Shown in pieces: positions 24,061-31,780 of a stretch of 64,000 nt of DNA. The stretch comes from Sulfuricaulis sp040901545 (GTDB lineage: Bacteria; Pseudomonadota; Gammaproteobacteria; Acidiferrobacterales; Sulfurifustaceae). The notes under the pieces are model-generated. The model worked only from the letters and a program-made list of their open reading frames with translations, made no database searches and had not been told where the DNA came from. The position numbers and the translations under genes are program-made. The DNA lies in contig NZ_JBBDYL010000005.1 of assembly GCF_040901545.1 (NCBI RefSeq), positions 146,721 to 210,720 of the forward strand, given 5' to 3'. How positions within the stretch are numbered: the first letter of the stretch is position 1; every line of letters starts with the position of its first letter.

Positions 24061-24972
24061 ATGCCGGAAACACTGTTTCAGTCTGACATTAACAGCTTGC
24101 GGCTGCGCAATCGGGGAAAGGTGCGCGATATTTACGATGTCGACGACCAGCATCTGCTGATCGTCACGACCGACCGGCTGTCCGCATTCGACGTGGTGTT
24201 GCCCGACCCCATTCCCGGCAAGGGCGCGGTGTTGACCGCGATGTCGAATTTCTGGTTCGCGCGGACGCATAGCTTGATCCCGAATCAGCTTACCGACATA
24301 CCGCTTGCCTCGGTCCTCAAGGATCCCGGCGAACGCAAACAGGTGGAAGGTCGCGCCATCATCGTGAAGAAACTCAAGGCGTTGCCGGTGGAGGCCGTGG
24401 TGCGCGGCTATCTTGCGGGGAGCGGCTGGAAGGAATACATGCAGAGCCGTACCGTGTGCGGTATTCAATTGCCGGCGGGTCTCAAGGAAGCGGATCGACT
24501 GCCCGAGCCGCTGTTCACCCCTTCCACCAAGGCGGATATCGGGCAGCACGACGAGAACATCAGTTTCGAAAAGGCTGCCGAACTCCTGGGCCGGGACATG
24601 GCGGAGAAGGTAAAGAACGCGAGCCTGACCATATATAAGGAATGCGCCGCCTATGCGCTGACGCGCGGGATCATCATTGCCGATACCAAATTTGAATTCG
24701 GCCTGGACGATAACGGCACGCTTACGCTGATCGATGAAGTGCTGACGCCCGACTCCTCGCGCTTCTGGCCGGCGGATTCCTACAAACCGGGCTCAAGTCC
24801 CCCGAGCTACGACAAGCAATACGTGCGCGATTACCTCGAGGGTCTTGGGTGGGACAAAAAGCCCCCGGCGCCCAAACTGCCTGCGGCAGTCATTGCGAAG
24901 ACCGCGGAAAAATATCGCGAAGCCCTGACGCGGCTGACCGGCGGCGAAACCGGTACGCGCGCTGTCAGGTAG
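24061..24972 (+). CDS. purC: Phosphoribosylaminoimidazole-succinocarboxamide synthase
   Basis: ATP-dependent ligation of aspartate to CAIR in purine synthesis. 303 residues, the longer (yeast-like) SAICAR synthetase form found in many proteobacteria. Motifs: RGKVRDIYDVDDQHLLIV, VEAVVRGYLAGSGW, LIDEVLTPDSSRFW. The ATG follows GGGTGG weakly. It is the intact counterpart of the short fragment at about 18466-18540. Confidence 0.95.
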   Translation: MPETLFQSDINSLRLRNRGKVRDIYDVDDQHLLIVTTDRLSAFDVVLPDPIPGKGAVLTAMSNFWFARTHSLIPNQLTDIPLASVLKDPGERKQVEGRAIIVKKLKALPVEAVVRGYLAGSGWKEYMQSRTVCGIQLPAGLKEADRLPEPLFTPSTKADIGQHDENISFEKAAELLGRDMAEKVKNASLTIYKECAAYALTRGIIIADTKFEFGLDDNGTLTLIDEVLTPDSSRFWPADSYKPGSSPPSYDKQYVRDYLEGLGWDKKPPAPKLPAAVIAKTAEKYREALTRLTGGETGTRAVR

Positions 24973-25073
24973 TCCTTGTTCCTGGGAAAGCGACCAGCGA
25001 CACGGCATTTCGTCTTTTTAATTACGGAGCTTGATTCAGCTATATCATTATTAGACATTTTTCAGGACAGACA

Positions 25074-25694
25074 ATGGCTGATTGTTGCAACGACAAAGCT
25101 TGCGAGATCGAGGCGCTTCGTAATCGCCAAAGCTCGACGCTTAAGATAGTGCTGGGTATTAATGCTGTCATGTTCGTAGTAGAACTCACAGCGGGACTAG
25201 TTGTTGGTTCCGTCTCGCTGGTTGCGGATTCGCTGGATATGCTGGGTGATGCACTGGTCTACGGCTTCAGCATTTACGTTGTTGCGCGCGGCGCAATAAT
25301 GAAGGCCAATGCAGCCCTGTTCAAAGGCGGCATCATGGCGGCCTTTGGTTTTTTCGTTCTTGGGCAAGCAGTTTACAAGATCGTTTTCCCGCACGTTCCA
25401 GTATTCGAGGCCATCGGTGTAATTGGCCTGCTGGCGCTTGTCGCGAATAGTATTTGTTTTGTTTTGCTCTGGCGGCATCGAGCCGATGACATAAACATGA
25501 CTTCAGTTTGGTTGTGTTCTCGCAACGACATCATTGCGAATGTCTCGGTGTTGTTTGCCGCCGTGGGAGTATGGCTTACCCGTTCAGGTTGGCCCGACAT
25601 TCTGGTTGGCCTGGCACTCGCCGCGCTCTTTCTTCGATCAGCGCTGTTTGTGCTGCGTGGAGCAATTACAGAGCTTCGAGCAATTAATGCCTGA
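25074..25694 (+). CDS. Cation diffusion facilitator-like transporter
   Basis: 206 residues with about six membrane helices and a short N-terminal Cys/His-containing head (DCCNDKACEIE). VELTAGLVVGSVSLVADSLDMLGDALVYGFS carries the paired Asp residues (DSLDMLGDA) of CDF metal sites in helices II; the helix V counterpart (SRNDIIAN) is recognisable. The usual C-terminal cytoplasmic domain is absent. Its codon use is visibly AT-richer than its neighbours, suggesting later acquisition. Zinc, cobalt or cadmium export is the family role. Confidence 0.85.
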   Translation: MADCCNDKACEIEALRNRQSSTLKIVLGINAVMFVVELTAGLVVGSVSLVADSLDMLGDALVYGFSIYVVARGAIMKANAALFKGGIMAAFGFFVLGQAVYKIVFPHVPVFEAIGVIGLLALVANSICFVLLWRHRADDINMTSVWLCSRNDIIANVSVLFAAVGVWLTRSGWPDILVGLALAALFLRSALFVLRGAITELRAINA

Positions 25695-25702
25695 CAGTTG
25701 CT

Positions 25703-25862
25703 TGTAGGTTGATGTGAATGTAATGAACCCCAACAAGCAAGCTTACGGTTCGAAGTTGGGCTTCACCGGCGTTCAGCCCAACCTACGTTGAATGATTTTT
25801 TGTGCCACGGCCTCGGCGACTTTCATCCCGTCCACGGCGGTGAAGATGATGCCGCGGTAGAC
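25703..25862. repeat. Interspersed palindrome and coding remnant downstream of vapC
   Basis: GTAGGTTG (25704) pairs with CAACCTAC (25779-25786), and an inner GTTGGGCT/AGCCCAAC stem lies between, resembling the GTAGGTTGGGC-type repeats widespread in proteobacteria. The bases 25790-25862, read on the minus strand directly after the vapC stop, encode YRGIIFTAVDGMKVAEAV and a few more residues. That reads like the end of a real protein, but I do not recognise it and it has no start. Confidence 0.6.
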
Positions 25863-26258
25863 TTACCAGATAGACAGCTTGTGGTGGGCGCGTATCGATC
25901 TGTCTTTGGTGATCAACGGAATATCCATCGCTGCCGATTCCGCGGCGATCAGGCGGTCGAAGACATCCCGCGTCCAGTCCATCTCCGCCGCCGCGCGGAC
26001 AATCCGCTCAAGGTTGACGTCGGACAGCCGCAGGCCGATCCGGGTCAAGAGGTGCCGGATGATTTCGGCCGGCTTGACGCGAACGCGGCCGATCTCGTGG
26101 AGGAATTGCAGTTCGAGCTCGACCATCCATGAGATAACCAGATCGTTGTCTTCGATGGCTTCGGCCGCGGCCTGGCTCAGGCGGTCGGTGAGCGCGTCAT
26201 AAAGCCAGACAACGACGTGCGTGTCGAGATAGGCTAGAGATTCCTTCCTTTTCGCCAT
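25863..26258 (-). CDS. PIN-domain toxin, VapC-type
   Basis: 131 residues. Acidic PIN residues are visible: YLDTHVVVWL near the N-terminus, E in WMVELELQFL, DVFDRLIAAES and PLITKDRSIRAH. Family members are metal-dependent ribonucleases, often cutting tRNA. Its start overlaps the antitoxin gene by 25 bases, the usual antitoxin-then-toxin order. Confidence 0.9.
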   Translation of the reverse strand: MAKRKESLAYLDTHVVVWLYDALTDRLSQAAAEAIEDNDLVISWMVELELQFLHEIGRVRVKPAEIIRHLLTRIGLRLSDVNLERIVRAAAEMDWTRDVFDRLIAAESAAMDIPLITKDRSIRAHHKLSIW

Positions 26259-26467
26259 TTTCCTGCTTTGAACTCAACGAGGTCTTCGGGGTTACCGACG
26301 ATGGCCTTGTGCGGCGTGAGGCGCGCGAGCTTGCTGGTTTTCACTACGGGCACGATGCGCAGTTTGTGCCCACGACGACTGATTTCGACCGGGACACCGG
26401 TCTTGATGATGCGGTCAACCACCTTGAACAATTGTTGACGCAGGGTAGTGAGGGAAATCTGGCTCAT
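26234..26467 (-). CDS. Antitoxin, Phd/YefM-like (VapB role)
   Basis: 77 residues from ATG 26467, preceded by GGAG; an in-frame ATG at 26485 lacks a site. The N-terminal part (SQISLTTLRQQLFKVVDRI, PVEISRRGHKLRIVPV) is the Phd/YefM DNA-binding fold, and the basic C-terminus ending GKWRKGRNL would bind the toxin. It is cotranscribed with the PIN toxin. Confidence 0.88.
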   Translation of the reverse strand: MSQISLTTLRQQLFKVVDRIIKTGVPVEISRRGHKLRIVPVVKTSKLARLTPHKAIVGNPEDLVEFKAGKWRKGRNL

Positions 26468-26488
26468 GACGGCGACTCCATGCACGAT

Positions 26489-26518
26489 ATGTACATATTA
26501 TAGAATGTGTATGTACAT
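26489..26518. promoter_or_regulatory. Inverted-repeat operator of the toxin-antitoxin operon
   Basis: ATGTACATA (26489-26497) and TATGTACAT (26510-26518) form a perfect 9-bp dyad with a 12-base spacer, 21 bases upstream of the antitoxin ATG. The intervening sequence is A/T-rich and contains promoter-like elements. Autoregulation by the antitoxin-toxin complex at such sites is the rule for this family. Confidence 0.75.
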
Positions 26519-26647
26519 GTCTACGGGGACATAACATGCGGCCGGCTGGTTACTGCAAGCTTGGAACAGCGCCGATGCGACGCGGGGCGCCGAAGCGGCT
26601 TGCCGGGTGAGCGGGCAAATGGGGTTGGAAATATAACGCGTTCGCGG

Positions 26648-26962
26648 TTAGACATGCTCCCGCTTTTTGATACCTTTCAGAAAGACCGCGAGCGCGGGAT
26701 CGGCATAGACACCGAAGGCGTCCACCACGATGCCACGCACGCCGTCATCACTTTCGATGGCGTACACCACCGACATGTCCTCGGGATCGCTCGCGCCCTC
26801 GAAGCGATGGTGCTCCACGATGACCAGTTCGCCGGGCCGGAACATGCGGCCGCTCGTGACTTCGCTCAGCGTATTGTCGCGGATCTGGAAATTGGCGGTA
26901 TAGCCGCGCCGGCGCAGATCGTCGATGGCGTCGATTTCGCTGGCGTATCCGGGCTCTTTCAT
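26648..26962 (-). CDS. Small conserved protein of unknown function
   Basis: 104 residues from ATG 26962, chosen because the preceding open frame is low-complexity Arg/Ser-rich. The sequence (EIDAIDDLRRRGYTANFQIR, ELVIVEHHRFEGASDPEDMS, VRGIVVDAFGVYADP) resembles a family of about 100-residue proteins sometimes labelled phosphoribosylpyrophosphate synthetase in databases, a label I do not trust. No signal peptide or membrane helix. Confidence 0.8.
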   Translation of the reverse strand: MKEPGYASEIDAIDDLRRRGYTANFQIRDNTLSEVTSGRMFRPGELVIVEHHRFEGASDPEDMSVVYAIESDDGVRGIVVDAFGVYADPALAVFLKGIKKREHV

Positions 26963-27174
26963 GCGGCACTCCTGAACGATGCGGCCGGTGCGTGCGGATG
27001 ACTCCGCGCAGCCGGTTGGCTCAAGCGCCTGAATAATATCGAAAACGGCTCGGATGCGAAAATCCCCGCTGGCTGACGTGTCCGGCGGCGCTCGACGGCG
27101 GGAACTTCCGGCGCCGGACCACGGTCGTACCGAGGACATGTTTGCCGGAAACGGTATCTGTTAAAGTTCGACGC

Positions 27175-27546
27175 ATGCTTCACTCCTATTTCATTAAACG
27201 TGCGCTGACGCTCCTGTTGGCCGTGAGCGTGGTATTTGCGCCACTGGCGTCGGCATTGGCCACCGGGGCCGGGAGCGACGGGGCGCACGCCGCGCATGTT
27301 TCGCATGGCGGTGACCACGGCGCGGGCGGGCCGGTCCAGGCGGATCAACCGTCGAAGCCGTGCACCGCGCACGCTGCCTGCGCCGGTCCGTGCTGTGCCG
27401 GCTGTGCGAATTGTTTCGGCGCGGTTTCCCTGGTCCAACCGCTGCACGTCCATTCGCATCCGGTAACAACGCCGGTTCTGTCCCGGCTGTATTCATTCGT
27501 TCTCATCGCGTCACCCGACCGTCCCCCGCGTTCACTCTCCCTGTGA
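27175..27546 (+). CDS. Periplasmic His/Cys-rich protein upstream of copA
   Basis: 123 residues, starting at ATG 27175. A signal peptide (LTLLLAVSVVFAPLASALA) is followed by a His-rich stretch (HAAHVSHGGDHGAGG) and a Cys cluster (CTAHAACAGPCCAGCANC), then HVHSH. Such metal-binding small proteins, sometimes of DUF2946/CopL type, precede copper-resistance operons. A copper-binding role is inferred from composition and the position 90 bases before copA. Confidence 0.75.
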   Translation: MLHSYFIKRALTLLLAVSVVFAPLASALATGAGSDGAHAAHVSHGGDHGAGGPVQADQPSKPCTAHAACAGPCCAGCANCFGAVSLVQPLHVHSHPVTTPVLSRLYSFVLIASPDRPPRSLSL

Positions 27547-27635
27547 TTTTCGATTGTTGACGGCGCCATAGCGCGTCGTGTCGTTACGTACGGCGAATCA
27601 TCAGTTTTTTGCTTTCATGTATTCGGGAGATCGAT

Positions 27636-29363
27636 ATGTCTAAACGTCGTGATTTGATGAATCGGCCGCGCCGGCAATTTCTCCGGGGCCTGGCCGCCGG
27701 CGGTGTCGTGCTGGGAATGGCACCCTGGCTCAAGCCGGACTGGGCGCGCGCGGCCGGCACCGCCACGGGCAGCGCCCCGGTGCTCACCGGCACCGAGTTC
27801 GATCTCACGCTAGCGGAAACGCCGGTCGATTTCACCGGCAGCCCGCGCATGGCCACCACCATCAACGGCGCGATCCCGGGACCTGTCTTGCGCTGGCGTT
27901 TGGGCGATACCGTGACGCTGCGAGTCACCAACCGGCTCGCCGAGGACACCTCCATTCACTGGCACGGCATTCTGCTGCCGTACCAAATGGACGGTGTGCC
28001 GGGCATCAGCTTCCCGGGCATTCGTCCCGGCGAGACCTTCACCTATCGCTTCAAGGTCGCGCAGACCGGCACCTACTGGTACCACTCCCATTCCGGCATG
28101 CAGGAGCAGACCGGCATGTACGGCACCATCGTTATCGATCCGCCCGGCAAGGATCCGATCCACGCCGACCGCGAATACGTCGTGCAACTGTCCGACTGGA
28201 CCGATGAAAGCCCGATGCGGGTGCTCACCAAACTCAAGGCGCAAAGCGATTATTACAATTTCAACCAGCCGACGGCGGTCGAGTTCTTCCGTGATGTGTC
28301 CCGGGACGGCGTATCGGCCGCCCTGGCGAAACGGCGCATGTGGAACCAGATGCGCATGAACCCGACCGATCTGGCCGACATCTCCGCCTACGGTTACACC
28401 TATCTCATGAACGGCGTCACGCCGGCCGGCAACTGGACCGGCCTGTTCCGCCCGGGCGATAAGGTGCGGTTGCGCTTCATCAACTCCGGCGCGATGACCT
28501 TTTTCGACGTACGCATCCCCGGGCTCAAGATGACCGTGGTTCAGGCCGACGGCCAAAACGTCGACCCGGTCACGGTGGATGAAATCCGTATCGGCGTGGC
28601 CGAAACCTATGACGTGATCGTCCAGCCCCAGGACGAGACCTACACGATCTTCGCCCAGTCCATGGATCGCACCGGCTTCGCCCGCGGCACCTTGGCGGTT
28701 CGTGCCGGCATGACGGCGGCGGCGCCCGCGCCGGACGCGCCCGAGCCACTCACCATGGGTGACATGATGGGCGACATGGGCGGTGGCATGGGCGCGATGG
28801 ATCACAGCGCCCACGGCGGCATGGACGTGGGTGCCGGCACCGCACGCGTGCGTCATGCCAGGACCGAGTACGGTCCGAGCGTCGACATGCGCGTGGACAC
28901 GCCGCGCACCAACCTGGACGACCCGGGCATCGGTCTGCGCAACAACGGCCGGCGCGTACTTACCTATGCAGATTTGCACACCCTCGGCGGACCGATAGAC
29001 CGGCGAACAGCGGAGCGGGAAATCGAGCTGCACCTCACCGGCAATATGGAGCGTTATTCATGGTCGTTCGACGGACTGGAATTCGGTAAATCCACGCCGG
29101 TGCATTTCCGCCACAACGAGCGGCTGCGCGTGCTACTCGTCAACGACACCATGATGACTCATCCGATGCACTTGCACGGCCTGTGGAGCGAACTGGAAAG
29201 TCCTGACGGGCGTTTTCAGGTGCGCAAGCACACCATTAATGTGCAGCCGGCGCAGCGTGTGAGCTTTCTCGTTACCGCCGATGCCTTGGGCCGGTGGGCT
29301 TGGCACTGTCATTTGCTGCTGCATATGGATGCCGGCATGTTCCGCGAAGTGGTGGTGGCATGA
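27636..29363 (+). CDS. copA: Multicopper oxidase, CopA copper-resistance family
   Basis: Periplasmic oxidase thought to oxidise Cu(I) and bind excess copper. Start ATG 27636 gives a Tat signal peptide (RRQFLRGLAAGGVVLG). It has 575 residues. Copper ligand motifs: HWHG (about residue 107), YWYHSHSG (150), HPMHLHG (508) and WHCHLLLHMDAGMF (557). A Met/His-rich loop (MGDMMGDMGGGMGAMDHSAH, about residues 375-395) is typical of CopA. It is followed by a tiny reading frame and copB. Confidence 0.95.
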   Translation: MSKRRDLMNRPRRQFLRGLAAGGVVLGMAPWLKPDWARAAGTATGSAPVLTGTEFDLTLAETPVDFTGSPRMATTINGAIPGPVLRWRLGDTVTLRVTNRLAEDTSIHWHGILLPYQMDGVPGISFPGIRPGETFTYRFKVAQTGTYWYHSHSGMQEQTGMYGTIVIDPPGKDPIHADREYVVQLSDWTDESPMRVLTKLKAQSDYYNFNQPTAVEFFRDVSRDGVSAALAKRRMWNQMRMNPTDLADISAYGYTYLMNGVTPAGNWTGLFRPGDKVRLRFINSGAMTFFDVRIPGLKMTVVQADGQNVDPVTVDEIRIGVAETYDVIVQPQDETYTIFAQSMDRTGFARGTLAVRAGMTAAAPAPDAPEPLTMGDMMGDMGGGMGAMDHSAHGGMDVGAGTARVRHARTEYGPSVDMRVDTPRTNLDDPGIGLRNNGRRVLTYADLHTLGGPIDRRTAEREIELHLTGNMERYSWSFDGLEFGKSTPVHFRHNERLRVLLVNDTMMTHPMHLHGLWSELESPDGRFQVRKHTINVQPAQRVSFLVTADALGRWAWHCHLLLHMDAGMFREVVVA

Positions 29364-29476
29364 GCAGGGCGCAGGGGCCCCACGCGCAGCGTGGGGATGC
29401 AACCGTGGCGAATGCCACCGACCACCGACACCACGGCAGCGATGTGTGCAATGCGCTGACGGAGGTGGTGGCATGA
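29360..29476 (+). CDS. Tiny 38-codon reading frame between copA and copB
   Basis: Starts at an ATGA overlap with the copA stop and ends at an ATGA overlap with an upstream in-frame copB ATG (29473). The predicted peptide (MSRAQGPHAQRGDATVANAT and so on) has no recognisable domain but is His-containing. The DNA is built of hairpins: CCCCACGC/GCGTGGGG and GTGGC/GCCAC. GTGGTGGCATGA occurs at both ends. It may be a repeat insertion that preserved coupling rather than a genuine gene. Confidence 0.35.
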   Translation: MSRAQGPHAQRGDATVANATDHRHHGSDVCNALTEVVA

Positions 29477-29505
29477 ATGCGGTACATCGAACAACGGAGA
29501 ACGAA

Positions 29506-30465
29506 ATGATGAATAGCAGAACGATTTTTATCGCCGCCGTGACGCTGTTCGGGATTTCCAGCGCGTGGGCGCAGGAACCGACGGCCCCGCCGATGCCGGA
29601 AATGGACCATAGCGACGTACAGGGACGTACAAGTGTCGCGGAAGACAGGATGTCGGGAGCGACCAAGATGGATCACGGCACCAAGTCAGGGACGGCACCG
29701 ACTGCAGACCAAGACATGGGTGGCATGGATCACGGTTCCATGCAGGGCGGTTCGGCCCCGCCCGACGCCCGCGACCCGCATGCCTATTCCGGGGGCTATA
29801 CCCTCGATCCGGCCCGGCCGCTGCGGATGGCGGACGAGCACAATTTCGGATCGCTGTGGATGGATCGGCTGGAAAGGGTGCGCACGCGCGACAACTCGTC
29901 CACGGTCTATGACCTGCAGGCCTGGTTTGGCCGGACATACGACCGCGCCGTACTCAAAGCCGAAGGTGACGTGGATGACGGCAAGCTCCAGGACGCCCAC
30001 TCGCAGCTACTATGGGGGCATGCGGTGACGGCTTATTGGGATACGCAACTGGGCGTGCGCCATGACAGCGGCGAAGCGCCGAGCCGAACCTGGCTGGCCT
30101 TCGGCGTCCAGGGTTTGGCTCCCTACTGGTTTGAAATGGATATCACTGGTTTCGCCGGAGAGCAGGGTCGCACGGCGCTGAGCGTCGAGGCGGAATACGA
30201 ACTGCTGTTGACGCAGAAGCTCGTCCTGCAACCCCGAATAGAAGCCAATTTCTACGGCAAGCGCGATACCGCGCGTGAGACCGGCTCCGGCTTATCCGAC
30301 CTGACGGCCGGCCTGCGTTTGCGGTATGAAGTCCGGCGTGAATTCGCCCCTTACCTCGGGGTCGAGCGGGTCGGGAATTTCGGCGGTACCGCCGATTTTA
30401 TCCGTGCGGCGGGAAAACGGACAAATGAAACGCGCATCATGGGAGGCTTGCGCTTCTGGTTCTGA
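29506..30465 (+). CDS. copB: Copper-resistance outer-membrane protein, CopB family
   Basis: 319 residues from ATG 29506 (or 29509), preceded by GGAGAACGAA; an in-frame ATG at 29473 is possible. Signal peptide (IFIAAVTLFGISSAWAQ), then a Met/Asp/His-rich copper segment (PPMPEMDHSDVQ, DMGGMDHGSMQGG), then the CopB/PcoB beta-barrel domain ending in an aromatic (GGLRFWF), as outer-membrane proteins do. Partner of CopA in periplasmic copper handling. Confidence 0.93.
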   Translation: MMNSRTIFIAAVTLFGISSAWAQEPTAPPMPEMDHSDVQGRTSVAEDRMSGATKMDHGTKSGTAPTADQDMGGMDHGSMQGGSAPPDARDPHAYSGGYTLDPARPLRMADEHNFGSLWMDRLERVRTRDNSSTVYDLQAWFGRTYDRAVLKAEGDVDDGKLQDAHSQLLWGHAVTAYWDTQLGVRHDSGEAPSRTWLAFGVQGLAPYWFEMDITGFAGEQGRTALSVEAEYELLLTQKLVLQPRIEANFYGKRDTARETGSGLSDLTAGLRLRYEVRREFAPYLGVERVGNFGGTADFIRAAGKRTNETRIMGGLRFWF

Positions 30466-30621
30466 AACTCGGGAGATGGTAAGTAAACTTTGGAAATTCT
30501 TAAAGCTAATTCAGTTCTCGTCGGTGCCCGTGGAAGTCAGCCAGCTCGCCGGCTTGATTTTAATTAAACGTCATCCCGATTATCATAACTGGCAAGCCAC
30601 ACGTGCGCTGGTGTCCAAAGC

Positions 30622-31080
30622 ATGAAACTGATCATGGCTATCGTGATGTTTGCGTTGCTGATCAGTTCCTGCGGCAAGCAAAAACCGGAAACCCCGACCG
30701 GCGCGGAATCCGACTCCGCCCATGACCGGCGTTTTTCTCCCGAGAGCCTGGTCCGCGGGGCGCGCCTGTATCAGGAGCATTGCGCGCTCTGCCATGGCCC
30801 GGAGGCGCAGGGCCATCCGGACTGGAGCAACCCCAAGGTTGTCGCCGCTCCTCCGCTGAACGGTACCGGCAATGCATGGAAGCGCCGCAAGCAGGAAATG
30901 ATCGCGATCATCAAAAAAGGGGCAAGTCGCCACGGAACCGCCGTCATGCCGGGTTGGAGCGGAAGACTGAGCGAGAGCGATATCGGCGATATTATCAATT
31001 GGTATCAAGCCTTATGGCCGCCGGATGTCTATGACCGCTGGCGCGAAGCCACGGTACAATCTGCCTTGCCGGAAAGCTGA
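30622..31080 (+). CDS. Lipoprotein c-type cytochrome
   Basis: 152 residues. Signal with lipobox LLISSC, then one heme-binding CALCH (about residue 54) in the cytochrome c class I context (GARLYQEHCALCHGPEAQGH), with Met ligand candidate GTAVMPGW. Periplasm-facing and lipid-anchored, likely an electron carrier. Its place between copB and the DUF302 gene suggests a role in copper or electron-transfer processes. Confidence 0.9.
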   Translation: MKLIMAIVMFALLISSCGKQKPETPTGAESDSAHDRRFSPESLVRGARLYQEHCALCHGPEAQGHPDWSNPKVVAAPPLNGTGNAWKRRKQEMIAIIKKGASRHGTAVMPGWSGRLSESDIGDIINWYQALWPPDVYDRWREATVQSALPES

Positions 31081-31128
31081 GCGGCCGGTCGATTTTAATC
31101 GCAGCAGTTATCCCAAGGAGACCCGCTA

Positions 31129-31212
31129 ATGGGCATTGCCATCTGGATCATTGTCATTTTGGTGATCGCCGCGCTGATCAAATATCTGCTGAGCGACGCG
31201 GGAAAGAAGTGA
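31129..31212 (+). CDS. 27-residue single-helix membrane peptide
   Basis: Reads MGIAIWIIVILVIAALIKYL and LSDAGKK, one hydrophobic helix with a short charged tail. AAGGAG lies 9 bases upstream of the ATG, and the next gene follows 28 bases later with its own AAGGAG. This is too small for standard gene calling but well formed. Function unknown. Confidence 0.65.
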   Translation: MGIAIWIIVILVIAALIKYLLSDAGKK

Positions 31213-31240
31213 TCTGTTTAAACAAAAGCAAGGAGTAATC

Positions 31241-31780
31241 ATGTACGGATTCAATATAATGTTACAGGACAGTTTCGACAACACGGTCAAGCGCGTCACC
31301 GAGGCGCTCAAGAGTGAAGGCTTTGATGCGCGCCATCCCTGGCGCGCACCCCTTCGGGGCGCGCTGAAGCGCGTCCAATTCTGCTCCCGGCAGAATTGTG
31401 GCGTCTTGACCGATATCGACGTGCAGGCGACGATGAAGGCGAAGCTCAACGTCGACGGACCACCCTACCGCATCCTCGGCGCGTGCAATCCCCCACTTGC
31501 ACACAAGGCCCTCACGGCCGATCCGGATATCGGCCTGCTGCTGCCCTGCAATGACGCGGACCTTCCATGGTCCGCGCCCTTCGGGCGCGCGACGCGCGCC
31601 CAATTTCGTTCCCGACGAAATTGTGTGGTGGTGCGCGAGCAGCCGGATAAAAAGATCAACGTGGGATTCATGGATCCGATTGCGGTTTTGAAGCTCACCG
31701 GTGATCCCATGGTCACGACCCTGGCAAAAGAAGTGCGCGGAAAGCTCGAGCGCGTACGGGACAAGTTAGTCGGGAAATAA
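31241..31780 (+). CDS. DUF302 protein carrying two in-frame repeat inserts
   Basis: DUF302 proteins are about 130 residues; here 179. The core is clear: DNTVKRVTEALKSEGF, VLTDIDVQATMKAKLNVD, YRILGACNPPLAHKAL, DIGLLLPCN and INVGFMDPIAVLKLTGDP. Two inserts of 25 and 24 residues interrupt it: after EGF (DARHPWRAPLRGALKR...) and after LLPCN (DADLPWSAPFGRATRA...). They resemble each other and are encoded by structured palindromic DNA repeats (31325-31399, 31553-31624). The reading frame is kept throughout, so the protein may still be made with two surface loops. AAGGAG precedes the ATG. DUF302 function is not established. Confidence 0.88.
   Translation: MYGFNIMLQDSFDNTVKRVTEALKSEGFDARHPWRAPLRGALKRVQFCSRQNCGVLTDIDVQATMKAKLNVDGPPYRILGACNPPLAHKALTADPDIGLLLPCNDADLPWSAPFGRATRAQFRSRRNCVVVREQPDKKINVGFMDPIAVLKLTGDPMVTTLAKEVRGKLERVRDKLVGK
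31325..31399 (+). repeat. In-frame palindromic element A (75 bp) in the DUF302 gene
   Basis: Three successive hairpins: GCGCGCCA-TCCC-TGGCGCGC; GCGCaCCCC-TTC-GGGG with outer CGCGC (one mismatch); and CAATTCTGC-TCCCG-GCAGAATTG (9 bp perfect). Length 75 bp, a multiple of three. It ends AATTGT, as does element B. Confidence 0.88.
31553..31624 (+). repeat. In-frame palindromic element B (72 bp) in the DUF302 gene
   Basis: Same three-hairpin plan as element A: GCGGACC-TTCCAT-GGTCCGC; CGCGCCC-TTC-GGGCGCG; CAATTTCGT-TCCCG-ACGAAATTG (9 bp perfect). The loop TCCCG and flank AATTG are the same as in A, while the stem bases differ on both sides in a compensating way. Length 72 bp, again a multiple of three. 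Confidence 0.88.

Noticed and set aside
26507..27001. 164-codon plus-strand frame
   Set aside because: Antisense to a more convincing small conserved gene at 26648-26962; no motif.
27810..29033. 407-codon open frame antisense to copA
   Set aside because: Shadow of a GC-rich real gene; His/Arg/Val-rich composition, no motif, fully overlapped by a well-supported multicopper oxidase.
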